From the NCBI RefSeq assembly GCF_005222695.1, contig NZ_STGG01000055.1, forward strand, positions 1 through 49,072: a stretch of 49,072 bases of DNA, read 5' to 3'. Of this stretch, positions 1 through 12,095 are shown piece by piece. Each line of letters opens with the position of its first letter. Within the stretch, counting starts at the first letter, position 1. The translations under genes were made by a program, and so were the position numbers. The notes beneath the pieces are model-generated. The model was not told the origin of the DNA. It did not search any database and saw only the letters and a program-made list of their open reading frames with translations. The stretch comes from Massilia sp. HP4 (lineage in GTDB: Bacteria; Pseudomonadota; Gammaproteobacteria; Burkholderiales; Burkholderiaceae_D).

Positions 1-1
1 C

Positions 2-520
2 TATATGCTGGAATCGCAGAAGGGCTCGCGCCACCTGAACCGACCGCCACGGCGGCGCGGCGGTGTGGCCAAGCGCCGCGGCATCACCCGCGAACACGAG
101 TGCCTGCTCGTCGCGCGCGACCGGAGCAGGCGGACGCTGGATTTTCACACTGGTCGTGGGCAGGTCAGCGCCGCCCGGCTTACCGCTTGTTTGCAGCCCG
201 TGCTGGCGCCCGACGTGCTGCTGATCAGCGATTCGGCAGCAGCTTACCGGGTCTTCGCCTCCAACGCCGGTATCACACATGAAGCCGTCAATCTGCGTGC
301 CGGCATCAGGGCCCGCGGCACGATCCACCTCAATAACGTCAATGGCTGGCATGGCCGATTCAAGACCTGGATCAAGCGTTTCAATGGCATCGCCAGTCGC
401 TACCTGGTGAACTACTCCGGCTGGCAACGCTTCCTGGATGACGGTGAGTTGCTTACGCCAGCGCAATTGCTGACCGCCATTATCCAGTGCGCGATTTGTC
501 GTCGGAAAATAACGAATTAA
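2..520 (+). CDS. IS1595-family (ISXO2-like) transposase, C-terminal part
   Basis: The frame is open through the left edge, so the N-terminus lies outside the window. The visible part begins YMLESQKGSR, which fits the sequence just after the first catalytic Asp in ISXO2-like DDE transposases (usually DETYxLESQKG). The second catalytic Asp is probably in LLISDSAAAYRVFA. The third region reads HLNNVNGWHGRFKTWIKRFN; Asn at the catalytic position is normal in several IS1595 subgroups. The end (SRYLVNYSGWQRFLD) also fits the family. The gene stops with TAA at 518-520, only 36 bases from the convergent ABC ATPase stop. The IS right end and target-site duplication cannot be fixed without the left half. 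Intactness is unknown. Confidence 0.85.
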   Translation, partial: YMLESQKGSRHLNRPPRRRGGVAKRRGITREHECLLVARDRSRRTLDFHTGRGQVSAARLTACLQPVLAPDVLLISDSAAAYRVFASNAGITHEAVNLRAGIRARGTIHLNNVNGWHGRFKTWIKRFNGIASRYLVNYSGWQRFLDDGELLTPAQLLTAIIQCAICRRKITN

Positions 521-530
521 CGCGCACAGC

Positions 531-545
531 GCCCAACGGTTGGGC
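531..545. repeat. Small perfect inverted repeat between transposase and ABC ATPase
   Basis: GCCCAAC and GTTGGGC are separated by one base (531-537 and 539-545), in the 36-base gap between two convergent stop codons. It could be part of a terminator for either gene, or lie near the IS terminal inverted repeat. There is no T-run on either side, so intrinsic termination is doubtful. Confidence 0.3.
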
Positions 546-556
546 TCGGCGCATGC

Positions 557-2271
<1,715 letters not shown>

Positions 2272-2275
<4 letters not shown>

Positions 2276-3288
2276 TTGATCTTGGGATCCAGTGCATCGC
2301 GCAAGGCGTCGGCAAACAGCGAAAAACTCGTCACCAGCAGCGCCATCGCGCTGGCCGCGGCGGCCAGTTGCCACCATTTGCCCAGGATCAGCTCGTTTTG
2401 CGCCTCGTTGAGCATGCTGCCCCACGAGACCGTACCGACCGGCACGCCGAAGCCCAGGAAGGAAAGAATGACTTCGGCCTTGATGAAACCCACCACCAGG
2501 ATCGACATCTGCACCAGCGCCACGTGCGAGACATTGGGCAGGATGTGGCCGAACATGCGCTGCCACCCCGATGCGCCGATCGCATTGGCCGCCATCACGT
2601 ATTCACGCGCGCCGTGCTTGATGTATTCGGCGCGCATCAGGCGATAGGGGCCGGTCCAGCCGGTCAGCCCGAGGATCAGCACGATGGTGGCCACACCCTT
2701 CTGTTGCAGCACGGCGGCCACGGTCAGGATCATCAGGATCGAGGGAATCGCCGTGAAGATGCTGTAGAACCAGTTGAACAAGTCGTCGACCCAGCCGCCA
2801 TAAAAGCCGGAGACAGCACCGAACAAGGTGCCAAGGGCAACCGCCAGCAGGGCAGCCACCAGGCCGACCACGATCGAGGTCTCGCCGCCCTTGATCGTCT
2901 TCTTGACGATGTCGTGGCCCCATTTGTCGGCACCGAAGGGCAAGGTGGTGCGCTTCTCGACCGGCGGGTGGGTGGCCGCCACCTGCGCCCTGAGTTCGGC
3001 CAGTTCGGCCGCCAGCGGATCGAAGGCATTCGGCGGCGTCGCGCGCGGTGCGTGCGCCTGGGCCAGTGCGCGCGCCGTGGCGTCGGCGCCGACGAAGGTC
3101 GGCGGCGCATAATTGACCGCGACCTCGTCTTCCCAGTCGCCCGCCACCAGCCCCGTGCCCGACAGCAGCACCAGCAACAGGAAGGCGCCGACCACGGCCA
3201 GCGCCGCCATCGCGACGCGGTCGGCGCAGAGGCGCCGCCAGGCGAGCGTCCACAGCCCGGGGGAGTGCATATGCAAGGTGGTCGTCAT
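2272..3288 (-). CDS. ABC importer permease, DppC/OppC/YejE type
   Basis: This 338-residue inner-membrane permease has one N-terminal membrane segment (about 26-48), then a long periplasmic stretch of roughly 65 residues rich in Ala and Glu. The conserved OppC-type start of the transport domain (LPFGADKWGHDIVKKTIKGG) follows, then five hydrophobic segments and an EAA-type loop (EYVMAANAIGASGWQRMFGH) that would dock to the ATPase. The gene starts 3 bases after the upstream permease stop and overlaps the ATPase start by 4 bases (ATGA), so the three genes form one translationally coupled operon. The long periplasmic insert between the first helix and the transport domain is larger than in E. coli DppC. 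Family assignment is firm; substrate is not. Confidence 0.9.
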
Positions 3289-3291
3289 GGC

Positions 3292-4230
3292 TTACCTGAG
3301 CTGCACGCGTGGATCGACCGCCTGGTACAGCAGGTCGGCCAGCAGGTTGAACACCATGGTCGCGGCGGCCACGTAGACCGTGATCGCCTTGATCACCGGA
3401 AAATCGCTGCGTTCGACGGCCAGGATCACTTCGCGCCCGATGCCGGGGATACCGAAGAAGCGCTCGAGCAGGAAGGCGCCGATCAGCAGCGCCGGCAGGT
3501 TGGCCATGACGTGGGTGATGATCGGGATCGCGGCATTGCGCAGCACGTGGACCCAGACGATGCGGCGTTCCGGCAAGCCCTTGGCGCGCGCGGTGCGCAC
3601 GTAGTCCTGCCCCACTTCGTCGAGCACGAAGCTGCGGTACAGGCGCAGCGTCGGCGCGATCGAGACCGCCAGGCCGATGATGATCGGCAGCAGCGCATAG
3701 CGCAGCAGGTTCTCGCCCAAGCCATTGCCCCAGCCCTGGACCGGGAACAGCCCCCACTGGTAGGCCAGCACATACTGGAACACGATGATATAGACCAGGA
3801 TCGAGATCGACATCCCGACCGTGCAGGCGACCATCACGACGCGGTCGGTCAGTGAACCGCGCACGAAGGCGATCCCCAGCGCCAGCGCGATGCCGAACAC
3901 GGTTTCCAGCACGGTCAGCGGAATCAGGACCGTGAGCGACGGGCCCAGCCGGCTGGCGATGATGTGCGACACCGGCTCGCCGGTGCTCCAGGCATTGCCG
4001 AAATCAAAGGTCAGGATCTGCTTGACGAAGATCCAGAGCTGCACCGTATACGGCTGGTCGGTGCCGAGCTGGCGCCGGATGTTCTCGATCGCGTTTGCAT
4101 CGGCCATCTTGCCGGCGAGCAGATAGGCCGGATCGCCGCCAACCCAGTTGAAGAGGAAAAAAACCAACAGGACGACACCGGCCATTGTGGGCAGCATCTG
4201 CCACAGCCGGCGCAGCACATAAGCAAACAT
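3292..4230 (-). CDS. ABC importer permease, DppB/OppB/YejB type
   Basis: This 312-residue permease begins MFAYVLRRLWQMLPTMAG, the typical DppB/OppB opening with a first membrane helix, followed by the periplasmic substrate-gate region (LGTDQPYTVQLWIFVKQ, FDFGNAW). The transport domain has an EAA loop (DYVRTARAKGLPERRIVWVH) and ends with a C-terminal helix (LADLLYQAVDPRVQL). The start at 4230 is preferred over an in-frame ATG at 4287 because GGGAG lies just upstream and family members begin here. It is the first gene of the minus-strand operon. No periplasmic binding-protein gene lies upstream, where yejA, dppA or oppA would normally sit; the neighbour there is a divergent TonB-dependent receptor. 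Confidence 0.9.
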   Translation of the reverse strand: MFAYVLRRLWQMLPTMAGVVLLVFFLFNWVGGDPAYLLAGKMADANAIENIRRQLGTDQPYTVQLWIFVKQILTFDFGNAWSTGEPVSHIIASRLGPSLTVLIPLTVLETVFGIALALGIAFVRGSLTDRVVMVACTVGMSISILVYIIVFQYVLAYQWGLFPVQGWGNGLGENLLRYALLPIIIGLAVSIAPTLRLYRSFVLDEVGQDYVRTARAKGLPERRIVWVHVLRNAAIPIITHVMANLPALLIGAFLLERFFGIPGIGREVILAVERSDFPVIKAITVYVAAATMVFNLLADLLYQAVDPRVQLR

Positions 4231-4634
4231 CGCACTCCCAGATTTGCGGATTAGGCGAATGAACCGCCCCGACAGAATGGCCACCAAGGTAAAACTTGAC
4301 TGGCAAGAATGCCACGATAGCGCATATCCGCTCCTGCTAACAGCCGCGCAATCTTATGCCCCGATAGGCCAGGGTTATTACCATGTCATGACGCCAGTAT
4401 CACAGATTCATATGAGAAGCTTGCTCGACAGAGAAAATATACATACGCCATATTTGGCAATTTTATGTCATAAAAATATAGTTCAATCAAATCAAATGCT
4501 GATTCACACTATATTTTCCGCATAGTCTATCCCGTTTCGAGTTTTGTGACTTTTGTGTGACTATCATCAAAATTACAAGTTGTAAACACAAGTTATCAGG
4601 TAGTTGTATTTTAGTCCCGTACATACTTTACTGA

Positions 4635-4664
4635 TTGACACTGTCTAGCGGTCAATGTTTTTAT
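4635..4664 (+). promoter_or_regulatory. Predicted extended -10 promoter of receptor 4765-7677
   Basis: TTGACA (4635-4640), 18 bases, then TTTTAT (4659-4664) with TG at 4656-4657, one base before the -10. The same arrangement precedes four other receptors in this window. A dyad ATTGAC-N11-GTCAAT (4634-4656) overlaps the -35 and reaches the TG. The leader to the ATG would be about 95 bases. Confidence 0.6.
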
Positions 4665-4720
4665 TGCCAAGTAGTAAAAAACATGCCGCGCACATATGCC
4701 GCGGCGACTCAACGACTTTA

Positions 4721-4759
4721 CTGGCCGCGCCACCCGCGGCCAGGTCTTACGGGGAAGAC
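4721..4759 (+). promoter_or_regulatory. Two stacked hairpins in the receptor 5' leader, the second holding the Shine-Dalgarno
   Basis: Hairpin 1 has a perfect 9-bp stem, CTGGCCGCG (4721-4729) with CGCGGCCAG (4735-4743), and loop CCACC. Directly abutting it, GTCTT (4744-4748) pairs with AAGAC (4755-4759) around ACGGGG, so the Shine-Dalgarno GGGGAAG (4751-4757) is partly in the loop and partly in the stem. The ATG is at 4765. This could modulate translation; the functional role is inferred. Confidence 0.4.
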
Positions 4760-4764
4760 TGACT

Positions 4765-7677
<2,913 letters not shown>

Positions 7678-7691
7678 TCGGCTGAACGGTA

Positions 7692-7719
7692 AAAAGGGCG
7701 CACCGCGGTGCGCCCTTTT
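7692..7719. terminator. Bidirectional intrinsic terminator between receptor and aroG
   Basis: A perfect 28-base palindrome (7692-7705 with 7706-7719) has A4 on one side and T4 on the other. It lies 15 bases after the receptor stop and 20 bases past the convergent aroG stop, so it can end both transcripts. Confidence 0.85.
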
Positions 7720-7739
7720 CGTTTCTGTTTCGCCGAAAT

Positions 7740-8798
7740 TTATTCTTGCCGCACGCGGCGCTGGCGCACCGCGCCCGCCAGTCCTTCGAGCACGCCCACG
7801 CTGGTCTCCCAGTCGATGCAGCCATCGGTCACCGACTGGCCGTAGGTCAGTTCCTTGCCAGGCACCAGGTCCTGGCGCCCCGCCACCAGGTGCGATTCGA
7901 TCATGACGCCGACGATGCGGTCGTCGCCGCCCGCGATCTGGGCCGCGATGTCGGCGCACACCGGCACCTGGTTCTCGGGCTTCTTCGAGCTGTTCGCATG
8001 CGAGGCGTCGATCATCAGGCGGCTGGCCAGGCCCAGCGCGGCGATCTGCCTGCACGCCTCGTCGACGCTGGCGGCATCGTAGTTCGGCGCCTTGCCGCCG
8101 CGCAGGATGATGTGGCAATCCTCGTTGCCCGCGGTCGACACGATGGCCGAGTGGCCGCCCTTGGTCACCGACAGGAAGTGGTGCGGCTGCGAGGCGGCCT
8201 TGATCGCCTCGGTCGCGATCTTGATATTGCCGTCGGTGCCGTTCTTGAAGCCGACCGGGCAGGACAGGCCCGAGGCCAGCTCGCGGTGCACCTGCGACTC
8301 GGTGGTGCGGGCGCCGATTGCGCCCCAGCTGACCAGGTCCGCGATGTACTGCGGGCTGATCACATCGAGGAACTCGGTGCCGGCCGGCAGGCCCATCTCA
8401 TTGATGTCGCGCAGCAGCTCGCGCGCCATGCGCAGGCCATCGTTGATGCGGAAGCTGTTGTCCATATACGGGTCGTTGATCAGGCCCTTCCAGCCGACCG
8501 TGGTGCGCGGCTTTTCAAAATAGACCCGCATCACGATCTCGAGTTCGCCCTTGAAGCGCTCGCGCTCTTTCACCAACTTGCGCGCGTACTCGAGCGCGGC
8601 CTTCGGATCGTGGATCGAGCACGGCCCGATGACCACCATCAGGCGATCGTCCTGGCCGTGCAGGATGCGATGCAGGTCGATGCGCGCGCTGCTTGCTGTC
8701 TGCTCGGCCTGCGGCGTCACCGGGAACTCGCGGATCAGGTGCGAGGGTGGCGTCAATTCCTTCATTTCGCGGATGCGTAAATCGTCGGTGCGGGGCAT
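7740..8798 (-). CDS. aroG: 3-deoxy-7-phosphoheptulonate (DAHP) synthase, class I
   Basis: This 352-residue cytoplasmic enzyme condenses phosphoenolpyruvate with erythrose 4-phosphate, the first step of the shikimate pathway. It closely follows E. coli AroG/AroF/AroH: VVIGPCSIHDP with the metal-binding Cys60, MRVYFEKPRTTVGWKGLINDP-type substrate loop (about 90-110), GAIGARTTESQVHRELASGL, GFKNGTDG, the HHFLSVT segment, and the C-terminal ESHLVAGRQ and TDGCIDWE. Length is normal. The N-terminal extension typical of allosterically inhibited enzymes is present, so feedback inhibition by an aromatic amino acid is likely; which one cannot be read safely. AAGGGAG lies before the ATG. A Phe-rich leader peptide and a terminator hairpin sit upstream, so transcription attenuation by phenylalanine supply is the likely control. 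It is a single-gene unit. Confidence 0.97.
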   Translation of the reverse strand: MPRTDDLRIREMKELTPPSHLIREFPVTPQAEQTASSARIDLHRILHGQDDRLMVVIGPCSIHDPKAALEYARKLVKERERFKGELEIVMRVYFEKPRTTVGWKGLINDPYMDNSFRINDGLRMARELLRDINEMGLPAGTEFLDVISPQYIADLVSWGAIGARTTESQVHRELASGLSCPVGFKNGTDGNIKIATEAIKAASQPHHFLSVTKGGHSAIVSTAGNEDCHIILRGGKAPNYDAASVDEACRQIAALGLASRLMIDASHANSSKKPENQVPVCADIAAQIAGGDDRIVGVMIESHLVAGRQDLVPGKELTYGQSVTDGCIDWETSVGVLEGLAGAVRQRRVRQE

Positions 8799-8851
8799 GC
8801 TGGAACTCCCTTTCTTGCGTTTCTGTGCCGTGTCTGTTCAGGACCTGGAAA

Positions 8852-8878
8852 TAAAAAAACCGCCATCGCTGGCGGTTT
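8852..8878 (-). terminator. Attenuator-type intrinsic terminator upstream of aroG
   Basis: Read on the minus strand, AAACCGCCA pairs with TGGCGGTTT around GCGA and runs into seven T's (template A's at 8853-8859). It lies between the leader-peptide stop (8900) and the aroG ATG (8798), inside the aroG transcript. That position is where an attenuator terminator would be. GGCGG or GGCGGT copies in the leader (8913-8917 and 8926-8931) could pair with its 5' arm as a short antiterminator. Confidence 0.75.
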
Positions 8879-8899
8879 GTCTGGTTGCTGCCGGGACTG

Positions 8900-8983
8900 T
8901 TACTGCGCGTACCCGCCGCTACTCCACCGCCTTTGGCTGGAATGGCTAAAGTAAACAAAGCGGGTAAAGAAGAAGTGGCGCAT
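8900..8983 (-). CDS. Phenylalanine-rich leader peptide of aroG (27 codons)
   Basis: The frame starts ATG at 8983 and stops TAA at 8902-8900. It begins MRHFFFTRFVYFSH: five Phe codons within nine codons, plus Tyr, with one Trp and another Tyr further on. A terminator hairpin follows 22 bases after the stop and a strong promoter lies 27 bases upstream. This is the arrangement of pheL-type attenuation: low Phe-tRNA stalls the ribosome on the Phe codons and favours read-through into aroG. No strong Shine-Dalgarno is visible. A second overlapping ATG at 8988 opens another frame that runs on into the aroG region and has no amino-acid bias. Confidence 0.75.
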   Translation of the reverse strand: MRHFFFTRFVYFSHSSQRRWSSGGYAQ

Positions 8984-9009
8984 GGCATCGTCCGTGTTTG
9001 GTCGAATTG

Positions 9010-9039
9010 ACTATAACAACAAGACATGAAGATTGGCAA
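9010..9039 (-). promoter_or_regulatory. Predicted sigma-70 promoter of the aroG leader
   Basis: On the minus strand TTGCCA (9039-9034), 18 bases, then TATAGT (9015-9010). Each hexamer matches the consensus at five of six positions. Transcription would begin near 9003, about 20 bases before the leader-peptide ATG. Confidence 0.55.
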
Positions 9040-9223
9040 GCTCTTTATCGGAGACTGCGCAGTCGACTACCGCTTGTACAGACAACAATCAGTGGCGTCG
9101 AACGGACGCATACACCTCTCGTTTTCAAGCACTTTGCGCTGAATCAGCCTCTGAGCGCAGGTCAATGCAACAGTCGATTCAGATCCCGAGTGCGGTACCC
9201 ATCCCATCAAAGGAGTCCGGACC

Positions 9224-12091
9224 ATGACTGAAACCCTGCTTTCCCGTTCCGTGCGCCGCCTGTTCGCGGGTGGCGGCGCCGCCGGCCTGGCGCTCGCCGG
9301 CCCCGTGCTGCTGGCCGTCCCCTACCCTGCCGCCGCGCAAGAAGCCGCGCCGGTGGCGCGGGTCGAGATCACCGGCTCGAACATCCGCCGCGCCCAGGCC
9401 GAGACCGCCTCCAGCGTGCTCACCGTCAACCGCAACGACATCGAGCGTTCGGGCAAGACCACGGTCGCCGAGCTGCTGCAGACGCTGGCGGTCGACAACC
9501 AGGGCTCGGTGCCGATGAGCTTCGGCAGCGGCTTCGCGTCCGGCGCGTCCGGCATCTCGCTGCGCGGCCTGGGCACGGCCTCGACCCTGGTGCTGCTCAA
9601 CGGCCGCCGCATGGCGCCCTACGGCCTGGCCGACGACGGCCAGAAGGTGTTCGCCGACCTCAACGTGATCCCGACCGACGCCGTCGAGCGCATCGAGATC
9701 CTCAAGGACGGCGCCTCGGCCATCTACGGTTCCGACGCGATCGCCGGCGTGGTCAACATCATCTTGCGCCGCAATTTCCAGGGCACCAGCACGCGCGCCC
9801 TCATCGGCACCGGCGAGGCCGGCGACGGCCAGCAGCACAACCTGGCCCTCGCCTGGGGCTTCGGCGACCTCGAGACCGACCGCTACAACGTGCTGTTCAA
9901 CGTCGAGTACAAGCACACGCAAGAGATCTGGTACCGCGACCGCGGCAACCGCGACTACATCGGCAAGGTCGACCTGCGGCCTTACGGATACTCTGCCCAG
10001 CAGGGCTTCGGCGGCACCGGAGCCATCACCGGCAACAACCAGTCGGGCAATGCCATCAACGGCAATGTGCGCAATCCGACGACGCTCGATTACTACAACC
10101 GCGGCAACCTGGCCGGGGCCGGCTTCACCCGCACCTTCCCGGGCGCGGCCTGCGCCAACTTCACCAACCACCCGCAGGGCGATCCGGGCGGCGGCTGCGT
10201 GGTCGACTCGAGCTTCCTGTACAACCAGATCCAGCCCGACAGCGAATACCTGTCGCTGTACAGCCGCGGCACGCTCAAGCTGCAGGGCGAGACCGAGGCC
10301 TACGCCGAGCTCAATCTGTACAACAGCCTGGCCCAATCCAGCACCACCCCGAACCCGCTGGCCGGCAATGTCGGCTACCCGGGCGGCCCGGTCAGCAATG
10401 CCGGCGTCCAGTTCGGCGCCGACCACCCCGACAACCCGTATTTCGGCAGCGCGGCGCGGCTGCGCTACCTGCCCTTCGACGTCGGCCCGCGCCAATCCGA
10501 CATCTCGTCGAACTTCATCCGCGCGCTGTTCGGCGCGCGCGGCACCCAGGGCGCCTGGGACTGGGATACCTCGCTGCTCTATTCGCGCAGCAAAGTCGAC
10601 AGCGAGCGCCGCGGCTACCTGCAGCGCGACGCCACCTTCGCCCTGCTCGACCCGTCGCCGGCCAACGTGGCGGCGGCCCAGGCCAATCCCGGCTATCGGG
10701 CGCTGCCGCCCGGCACCTTCTGGCGCATCGGCGAGAACGCCGGCCTGAATTCACCGGCCCTGTACGCCGCGCTGTCGCCGATGATCGCGAACGATGCCGA
10801 GACCGAGATCGCGCAACTCGACTTCAAGGCCTCGCGCGAGATCGGCAAGCTGGCCGGCGGCGCAGTGGGCGTGGCGCTGGGCTTCGAGCACCGCCACGAA
10901 TCGGCGCGCCTCGACCCGACCGCCGGCACCGAGCGCGGCAACATCATCGGCCTGGGGTACTCGGCCTACGACGGCCAGCGCAACGTGACGGCGCTGTATG
11001 GCGAGGTGCTGGCCCCGGTCTGGCCCGGCGTCGAACTGACCGGCGCCATGCGCTACGACCACTTCACCGACGTGGGCGATGCCTGGACGCCGAAGGTCGG
11101 CGTCAAATGGAACCCGCGGCGCGACCTGGCGCTACGCGCCACCTGGGCCAAGGGCTTCCGCGCGCCGAGCCCGGCCGAGAACGGCGTCGGCGGCCTGGCG
11201 GCCTTCGCGAACACCGACGATCCGGTGCGCTGCGCGCTGGGCGTCGAAGTCGCCTGCAACCCGGCCTCGGTGGCGGTCATCACCTCGCCCAACCAGGACC
11301 TGAGCCCGGAGCGCTCGAAGAGCTGGAACGTGGGCGTGATCTGGGACCCGCTTGCGCGCACCAGCTTCTCGCTCGACTTCTGGAACATCAAGCGCAAGAA
11401 CGAGATCAACCAGCAACAGATCGACGCCGCGATCGACGCCGGCAATGTGGCGCGCGATCCGAGCACCGCGATCCCGACGATCCCGGGCGACCCGGGCGCG
11501 ATCACGGCGGTGCTGGCGCGCTACGTGAACTCGGCCGAGACCGAGGTGCGCGGCATCGACCTCGATGCGCGCCAGGGCTTCGGCCTGCCGCAAGGCTGGG
11601 GCAACCTGACCTTCGATGTCAAGTACACCTATCTGGACAAGTGGAAACGGACCGAGCGCGACGGCACCACGCGCGACTATGCCGGCACCCATGGCAACTG
11701 CGACGTCAGCAATTGCATGGGTACGCCAGACCACAAGGTCAACCTGCGCGCGACCTGGGACCGCGAGAACTGGCGCCTGTCGGCCAACGTCAACTACCGC
11801 GGCCCGATCGACAACACCTTCTTCAAGGACGATCCGGACGGCTGCGCCAGCCACTTCGCCAACGGTGACGATGCGCCCAGCGATTGTGAACTGGCCTCGT
11901 TCACCACGGTCGACCTGGTGCTGCGCTGGAAACCGCAGCCGCGCTGGGAAATCTATGGCTCGATCCAGAACGTGTTCGACAAGCAGGCGCCGCTCGATCC
12001 GCTGACGTATGGCGCGGTGTCGTACAACCCGCTCGACTACTATGGGGCGATCGGGCGCTACTTCACTTTGGGAGCGAAATACTCGTTCTGA
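9224..12091 (+). CDS. TonB-dependent outer-membrane receptor
   Basis: This 955-residue receptor has an unusually long signal peptide (about 1-39, ending YPAAAQ) that opens MTETLLSRSVRRLFAGG, like the receptors at 4765 and 27999. The plug starts at ARVEITGSNIRR and includes GISLRGLGTASTLVLLNGRR and ILKDGASAIYGSDAIAGVV. The barrel ends FTLGAKYSF with the terminal Phe needed for outer-membrane assembly. There is no STN domain. AAAGGAG lies about 8 bases before the ATG. It lacks the shared TTGACA-N18-TTTTAT promoter found before five other receptors. Codon use is very GC-rich, unlike the receptor at 27999. It converges with the next receptor, the two stops being only 4 bases apart. Its plug resembles that of the receptor at 39313-42216 (both have an FASGASGISLRGL-like run). 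Ligand is unknown. Confidence 0.9.
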   Translation: MTETLLSRSVRRLFAGGGAAGLALAGPVLLAVPYPAAAQEAAPVARVEITGSNIRRAQAETASSVLTVNRNDIERSGKTTVAELLQTLAVDNQGSVPMSFGSGFASGASGISLRGLGTASTLVLLNGRRMAPYGLADDGQKVFADLNVIPTDAVERIEILKDGASAIYGSDAIAGVVNIILRRNFQGTSTRALIGTGEAGDGQQHNLALAWGFGDLETDRYNVLFNVEYKHTQEIWYRDRGNRDYIGKVDLRPYGYSAQQGFGGTGAITGNNQSGNAINGNVRNPTTLDYYNRGNLAGAGFTRTFPGAACANFTNHPQGDPGGGCVVDSSFLYNQIQPDSEYLSLYSRGTLKLQGETEAYAELNLYNSLAQSSTTPNPLAGNVGYPGGPVSNAGVQFGADHPDNPYFGSAARLRYLPFDVGPRQSDISSNFIRALFGARGTQGAWDWDTSLLYSRSKVDSERRGYLQRDATFALLDPSPANVAAAQANPGYRALPPGTFWRIGENAGLNSPALYAALSPMIANDAETEIAQLDFKASREIGKLAGGAVGVALGFEHRHESARLDPTAGTERGNIIGLGYSAYDGQRNVTALYGEVLAPVWPGVELTGAMRYDHFTDVGDAWTPKVGVKWNPRRDLALRATWAKGFRAPSPAENGVGGLAAFANTDDPVRCALGVEVACNPASVAVITSPNQDLSPERSKSWNVGVIWDPLARTSFSLDFWNIKRKNEINQQQIDAAIDAGNVARDPSTAIPTIPGDPGAITAVLARYVNSAETEVRGIDLDARQGFGLPQGWGNLTFDVKYTYLDKWKRTERDGTTRDYAGTHGNCDVSNCMGTPDHKVNLRATWDRENWRLSANVNYRGPIDNTFFKDDPDGCASHFANGDDAPSDCELASFTTVDLVLRWKPQPRWEIYGSIQNVFDKQAPLDPLTYGAVSYNPLDYYGAIGRYFTLGAKYSF

Positions 12092-12095
12092 CCCG

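Larger units (their letters stand above)
4231..4764. other. Divergent intergenic region, ABC importer / TonB-dependent receptor
   Basis: This 534-base stretch between divergent genes is clearly more AT-rich than the flanks, especially 4380-4690. It holds the receptor promoter (4635-4664), two stacked hairpins in the receptor leader (4721-4759) and a direct repeat of TTTTGTGAC near 4543-4562 that resembles CRP/FNR half-sites. No convincing gene was found; one 93-codon open frame lacks a ribosome-binding site and any family resemblance. Confidence 0.6.

Noticed and set aside
4244..4525. 93-codon frame in the ABC/receptor gap
   Set aside because: No ribosome-binding site, no recognisable motif, AT-rich regulatory DNA, and it overlaps the importer 5' region.
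4540..4565. TTTTGTGAC direct repeat as a CRP or FNR site
   Set aside because: The half-sites are in direct rather than inverted orientation, so they do not form a standard CRP/FNR dyad.
8515..9039. 174-codon minus-strand frame overlapping the start of aroG
   Set aside because: Its downstream half is a shadow of aroG and its upstream half crosses the terminator hairpin; the short Phe-rich frame fits better.
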